Below, piece by piece: positions 4,098 to 7,397 of a stretch of DNA of 7,397 nucleotides; within the stretch, counting starts at the first letter, position 1, and every line of letters begins with the position of its first letter. The stretch is from CAYQTL01 sp964420405 (GTDB lineage: Bacteria; Acidobacteriota; Thermoanaerobaculia; Thermoanaerobaculales; Sulfomarinibacteraceae), in assembly GCA_964420405.1 (NCBI GenBank), contig CAYQTL010000126.1, positions 1-7,397 on the forward strand, written 5' to 3'. The position numbers and the translations under genes are program-made. The notes under the pieces are model-generated. The model saw only the letters and a list, made by a program, of their open reading frames with translations. It ran no database searches and was not told the DNA's origin.

Positions 4098-6818
4098 CTA
4101 CGGATCGCTCGGCGGCGGCTCGGCGGCGGCGGCGAGCAGGCTGGCCATGCTCTGGAACATGGCGGCCAGGGTGCCGGCGGCCTCGGGCGGGGCCTCGATG
4201 CGGAGCCCTCCCCCGGTGGTCCGCTCGACGCGCACGCCGGCAAGCAGCTGCTGGACGTCCGCTGCCGTCGGAGGGGGAGGCGTCGGCCGGGGCGGCGGCG
4301 TCGCGGGCGGCGCAGGAGCGTGAGCCGGCGCGGTGGGACGTTCGGGGGCGGGGGCGACCGGCTCGGGGGGTGGCACGGGACGTTCCGGGGTGGGAGGGAC
4401 CGGCTCGGGCGGCGCCGCGGGGCGTCCGACGTGCGGAGAGGCCGGCTCGGGCGGTGCCGCGACCGCGTCGACGTCCTCCTCCGGCTCGTCGAGGACCGGG
4501 AGCTCGGGCGCGGCGGGCATCTCGACGAGCTGCCCGACCCGGTCGAGGAAGCGGCCGGAGGAGGTGAACTCGATCTCGTCGCTGGTGCCGTCGAACAGGC
4601 CCTCGAACAGCGCCCGCTTGTTGCCCACGAGGTGGGCGATGCGGGACTCGATGCCGTCCTCCGCGACGAGGTGGTAGACCTGGACGGGCCGCTTCTGACC
4701 GAGCCGGTAGACGCGCCCGATGCGCTGCTCGAGCACCGCGGGGTTCCACGGCAGCTCGAGGTTGACCACCGCCGAGGCCGCGCGCTGGAGGTTGAGGCCG
4801 ACGCCGCCCGCGTCGGTCGCGAACAGCACGGCGAGCCCGGGGTCGTCGTGGAACTCGATCACGTTCTGGGTCCGCCGCTTCTGGCTCTCGTCGCCGGAGA
4901 AGAACGCGCCGCGCAGGCCGGCACCGGCGAGGAGGTCGGCCACCGCCCAACGCGCGAGCTGCAGCATCCGCCGCCACTGGCTGAACACCACGACCTTCTC
5001 GCCGCTGTCGACCACCAGGTGGCGCAGCAGCTCCCGCAGCTCGACGAGCTTGGGGCTGTCGATCCGCTCGAGGAGGTCCTCCGGACGCCCCTCGGCCGCC
5101 TGCAGGGTCGGCCACAGCTCCTCGAAGTCGGCCTGGGCGAGCCCGTTGCAGATCATCCGCTGGGTGGTCAGCAGCTGCATCAGGCGCAGGAACTCCTTCT
5201 GGGTGAGCGGGCGCTGCTTGCTGATGGAGATCAGGCGGGCGATCGAGGGAGTCAGCTCGTCGTGGGCGGTCCTCTGCGCCTTCGTCAGCTCGGCCGGCAC
5301 GCGGGTGTCGGTGCGCGGCGGCAGCTGGTCGAGGACCTCGCGTCGGATCCGGCGCAGCATGGCCGGTGCGAGACGGGCCCGGAGGGTGTCGAGGTTGCGG
5401 GCGCCGGCCACCTCCTGCCTGCCGTCGCACAGCGTCGCGTGCCACGGTCCCAGCCGCCACTTGGGCTCGAGCGCCGGCTCGTCGACCCAGTCCATGACCG
5501 ACGCCAGCTCGTCGAGACGGTTCTCCATCGGGGTGCCGGTGAGCACCAGCCGGTAGCGCGGCTCGAGCAGCTTGACGTAGGCGGCGGTCTTGGTGGCCCA
5601 GTTCTTGATCCGCTGGGCTTCGTCGAGCACGATCATGTCCGGCGACCACGAGTGGAGCAGCGCGAGGTCGCGCAGGACGAGCTCGTAGTTGACGATCAGG
5701 AAGCCGCGGTCGGTCCCGGCGTAGGTCGCCTCGCGATCGGCCGGTGAGCCGTCGACGATCTCCACCGGGGCGTCAGTGAACAGCCGCCACTCCCGGGCCC
5801 ACTGGGACTTCAGCGGCGCGGGGACGATGAGCAGACCGCGGCGGACGCGGCCGGTGTGCCACAGGGCGTGGCACGCGGCGATCGCCTGGACGGTCTTGCC
5901 GAGGCCCATGTCGTCGGCGAGCAGCAGGCGGCCGGAGGCGAGATACCGGTCGACGCCCTCGCGTTGGTACGGGTACAGGGGCTTCTTCAGCGTGGACAGG
6001 GCGCCGCCGAGGTGGGTCCGGAGGGCGCGGCCCTCGAGGAGGAGCCGGAGCCGCTCGGCCTCGCCGTCGAGCAGGGGCTCGAGGGCGGGGTCGTCCGGGA
6101 GCGCGCGCCCGTCCGCGCCACCGGCCACGTGACGGTGGAGGTCGCGGACCATCTCGAGGCGGGTCTCGGGAGCCGACGCGTGCGGGTCGGCGAGGCGCCA
6201 GGCGCAGCTGTCGTTCGACCGTGCGAACCACCGGGCGACGGCGTCGGGTGGGTGGGCGGCGCCGTCCGCCGAGCCGAGCCAGGACACGCGCTCGAGCCAG
6301 TCGCCGGCGCCGGTGAACGGCCGCACCGGGTCCCACACCAGGCGCGGCTCGCGGCTCGCGAAGTCCGTTCCTGCCGAGGCCGCGCGGCTCCACTTGCCGG
6401 GCTTCGAGGCGAGGTCGTCGAGCACCACCAGCAGGTGCTTGCAGACGCCGAGGCCACCCTTGCCGAAGTCCTTGCAGCCGCAGCTGCCGACGATCGGGTC
6501 GACCGCGGCGAGCAGCGTTTGGTAGGGCCGCCGGCGGTCGCCCATCCGGGCGGTGCGGTACACGCCCAGACCGAGGTTGCCGCGGGGCCGACCGGTGACG
6601 ATCAGCTCGTCCCGTCGCGCGAAGCTCATCCGACGGATGACGGCGTCGAGGGCGGCGCGCTGGACCGGCCAGTCGGCGCCGCGGGTCGCCGCGAGCACGT
6701 GGGTCGCGACGAGGTCGGCGGGAATCCGGCCCAGCTTGCCGCCGGCGCGGCTGCGAAGCTCCTGGAAGGCCTCGAGCTCGGTGACGGGGAAGACGGCCGC
6801 GGCGCTGGAGGTGCTCAT
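4098..6818 (-). CDS. SWIM-domain SNF2-family helicase/translocase
   Basis: This is a 906-aa ATP-dependent DNA translocase. A SWIM zinc finger lies near residues 105-135 (C113, C115, C126, H128 in SCGCKDF..GVCKH). The SNF2 ATPase lobe starts near 278 (LKKPLYPYQREGVDRYL) with Walker A DDMGLGKT (302-309), DEAQ (399-402) and LTGTP (426-430). The second helicase lobe carries VVVFSQW (609-615), ATDAGGVGLNLQ (667-678) and QRIGRVYRLGQK (698-709). All core motifs are intact, so it should be active. A proline-rich linker (about 787-851) leads to a small predicted C-terminal unit (ADVQQLLAGVRVERTTGGG onward). Such proteins remodel protein-DNA complexes; a precise role (transcription recycling, repair or defence) is not set by this sequence. 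The ATG at 6818 lies just downstream of a plausible promoter. The TAG stop (4100-4098) abuts the REP cluster. Confidence 0.95.
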   Translation of the reverse strand: MSTSSAAAVFPVTELEAFQELRSRAGGKLGRIPADLVATHVLAATRGADWPVQRAALDAVIRRMSFARRDELIVTGRPRGNLGLGVYRTARMGDRRRPYQTLLAAVDPIVGSCGCKDFGKGGLGVCKHLLVVLDDLASKPGKWSRAASAGTDFASREPRLVWDPVRPFTGAGDWLERVSWLGSADGAAHPPDAVARWFARSNDSCAWRLADPHASAPETRLEMVRDLHRHVAGGADGRALPDDPALEPLLDGEAERLRLLLEGRALRTHLGGALSTLKKPLYPYQREGVDRYLASGRLLLADDMGLGKTVQAIAACHALWHTGRVRRGLLIVPAPLKSQWAREWRLFTDAPVEIVDGSPADREATYAGTDRGFLIVNYELVLRDLALLHSWSPDMIVLDEAQRIKNWATKTAAYVKLLEPRYRLVLTGTPMENRLDELASVMDWVDEPALEPKWRLGPWHATLCDGRQEVAGARNLDTLRARLAPAMLRRIRREVLDQLPPRTDTRVPAELTKAQRTAHDELTPSIARLISISKQRPLTQKEFLRLMQLLTTQRMICNGLAQADFEELWPTLQAAEGRPEDLLERIDSPKLVELRELLRHLVVDSGEKVVVFSQWRRMLQLARWAVADLLAGAGLRGAFFSGDESQKRRTQNVIEFHDDPGLAVLFATDAGGVGLNLQRAASAVVNLELPWNPAVLEQRIGRVYRLGQKRPVQVYHLVAEDGIESRIAHLVGNKRALFEGLFDGTSDEIEFTSSGRFLDRVGQLVEMPAAPELPVLDEPEEDVDAVAAPPEPASPHVGRPAAPPEPVPPTPERPVPPPEPVAPAPERPTAPAHAPAPPATPPPRPTPPPPTAADVQQLLAGVRVERTTGGGLRIEAPPEAAGTLAAMFQSMASLLAAAAEPPPSDP
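4332..4457 (-). repeat. Three 42-bp in-frame repeats coding proline-rich 14-mers
   Basis: Inside the helicase gene, residues 788-829 are three consecutive 14-residue units: APPEPASPHVGRPA, APPEPVPPTPERPV and PPPEPVAPAPERPT. Each carries PPEP near its start and RP near its end. The DNA repeats with a 42-bp period, so unit number could vary without breaking frame. It probably forms a stiff linker to the C-terminal unit. Confidence 0.75.
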
Positions 6819-6826
6819 GGCTCGGC

Positions 6827-6855
6827 ATTCTCGGCGTCCCGGCGTTTGCAGGCAA
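6827..6855 (-). promoter_or_regulatory. Candidate promoter of the SNF2 helicase, near-leaderless
   Basis: On the minus strand TTGCCT (6855-6850) and GAGAAT (6832-6827) each match four of six consensus positions and are separated by exactly 17 bp. The ATG at 6818 begins 8 nt after the -10 hexamer, so transcription would start at or next to the start codon. No strong ribosome site precedes the ATG, which agrees with a leaderless mRNA. Confidence 0.4.
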
Positions 6856-6925
6856 GGGGCGGCGACGTTCGCGGCCGGAGGGGGTGAGCTCGATCGGCCC
6901 TGCGTGGCTGTGGCAACCTTGCGCC

Positions 6926-7249
6926 ATGCGTCGGAGAAGGAAGCCGAAGCCGAACCCGAAGCTCCAGGAGTGGATCGACGCGCGGAAGCGCCACCGGCTG
7001 TCGCACGCCCAGGTTCAGATGGCGCGCGAGCTGGGGATGAACCCGCGCACGCTCGGGAAGATCGACAACCACGAGCATGAGCTGTGGAAGGCGCCGCTGC
7101 CGCAGTTCATCGAGGACCTGTACGAACGGCGGTTCGGGCGGGATCGGCCCGAAGAGGTGATTTCGATCGAGGAGAAGGTGCGCCGCGACCACGCGAAGAA
7201 GGAGGCGCGCCGGGCGGAGAAGGCCGCGCAGAGAGCCGCCGCGGACTGA
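6926..7249 (+). CDS. Small conserved basic protein of unknown function (HTH-like)
   Basis: This is a 107-aa, strongly basic, soluble protein. Residues 13-60 (KLQEWIDARKRHRLSHAQ, then VQMARELGMNPRTLGKIDNH, then ELWKAPLP) resemble a small bacterial family I recall but cannot name. The stretch LSHAQVQMARELGMNPRTLGKI has the look of a helix-turn-helix, so nucleic-acid binding is possible. Residues about 58-82 (FIEDLYERRFGRDRPEEVIS) are also conserved-looking. The end is a Lys/Arg/Ala-rich helix. I place the start at ATG 6926; a GTG at 6884 in frame would add 14 residues lacking family character. The gene diverges from the helicase across 107 bp. No Shine-Dalgarno site is evident. A functional link to the helicase is not shown. 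Confidence 0.8.
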   Translation: MRRRRKPKPNPKLQEWIDARKRHRLSHAQVQMARELGMNPRTLGKIDNHEHELWKAPLPQFIEDLYERRFGRDRPEEVISIEEKVRRDHAKKEARRAEKAAQRAAAD

Positions 7250-7397
7250 TGGCCGGTGCGACGGCTGCTCGCAGCGTCGTCGTCTCGAAGTGCCTGGCGG
7301 CGCGGGCGGCCGCCCTTCGGAGCGCCGGCGTGCTCGTGCGCTTCGCGCCCGGCGACCCCCCGGGATGAGCGGGCGGTTGATGGCCACGCCCCCGCCC

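Noticed and set aside
3357..5747. A 796-codon open frame on the plus strand
   Set aside because: It lies antisense to the intact SNF2 helicase and part of the coiled-coil gene. Its translation is low-complexity with no recognisable domain, as expected of a shadow frame in GC-rich DNA.
7304..7315. Perfect palindrome GGGCGGCCGCCC
   Set aside because: Short palindromes are common in DNA this rich in G and C; no second copy or positional logic supports a function.

Overview
This is a very GC-rich bacterial window. Coding third positions are mostly G or C, and long antisense open frames occur everywhere as a result. There is no rRNA, tRNA or CRISPR array. GTAG-headed REP hairpins, a decayed REP-associated transposase (RAYT), a wHTH-nucleotidyltransferase/HEPN pair and a SWIM-SNF2 helicase together suggest an environmental bacterium of the Acidobacteriota/Myxococcota type. 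That placement is an impression and cannot be proven from the window.

Layout, left to right. (1) 1-184: a REP-type repeat cluster, including a 104-bp composite element at 20-123. (2) 217-324, minus strand: a short unidentified coding-like remnant. (3) 355-1410: a two-gene operon. It has a tandem operator and a near-leaderless start, then a winged-helix/minimal nucleotidyltransferase protein overlapping by 14 bp a HEPN-like protein; this looks like a toxin-antitoxin-type pair. (4) 1411-1950: a gene-free graveyard holding REP palindromes, a CGGGAT hexamer array and the C-terminal relic of a RAYT. (5) 1951-2658: an XRE-type regulator whose C-terminus looks frameshifted and runs into the convergent neighbour. 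(6) 2549-3640, minus: a 363-aa coiled-coil protein. (7) 3841-4096: a second, larger REP cluster with another copy of the 104-bp element. (8) 4098-6818, minus: a 906-aa SWIM-SNF2 helicase with a proline-rich repeat tail. (9) 6926-7249, plus: a small conserved basic protein, divergent from the helicase. The last 148 bases hold no gene I can support.

The operon at 384-1410 is probably self-regulated through its two operator boxes. The helicase and coiled-coil genes point the same way but are separated by 457 bp of leader and REP repeats, so co-transcription is doubtful. The most distinctive signal is the REP system. Two copies of a 104-bp three-hairpin element have identical hairpin spacing, and the hairpin stems vary with base pairing kept. 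The only transposase trace is a fragment, so any mobilising enzyme must be encoded elsewhere or be lost.
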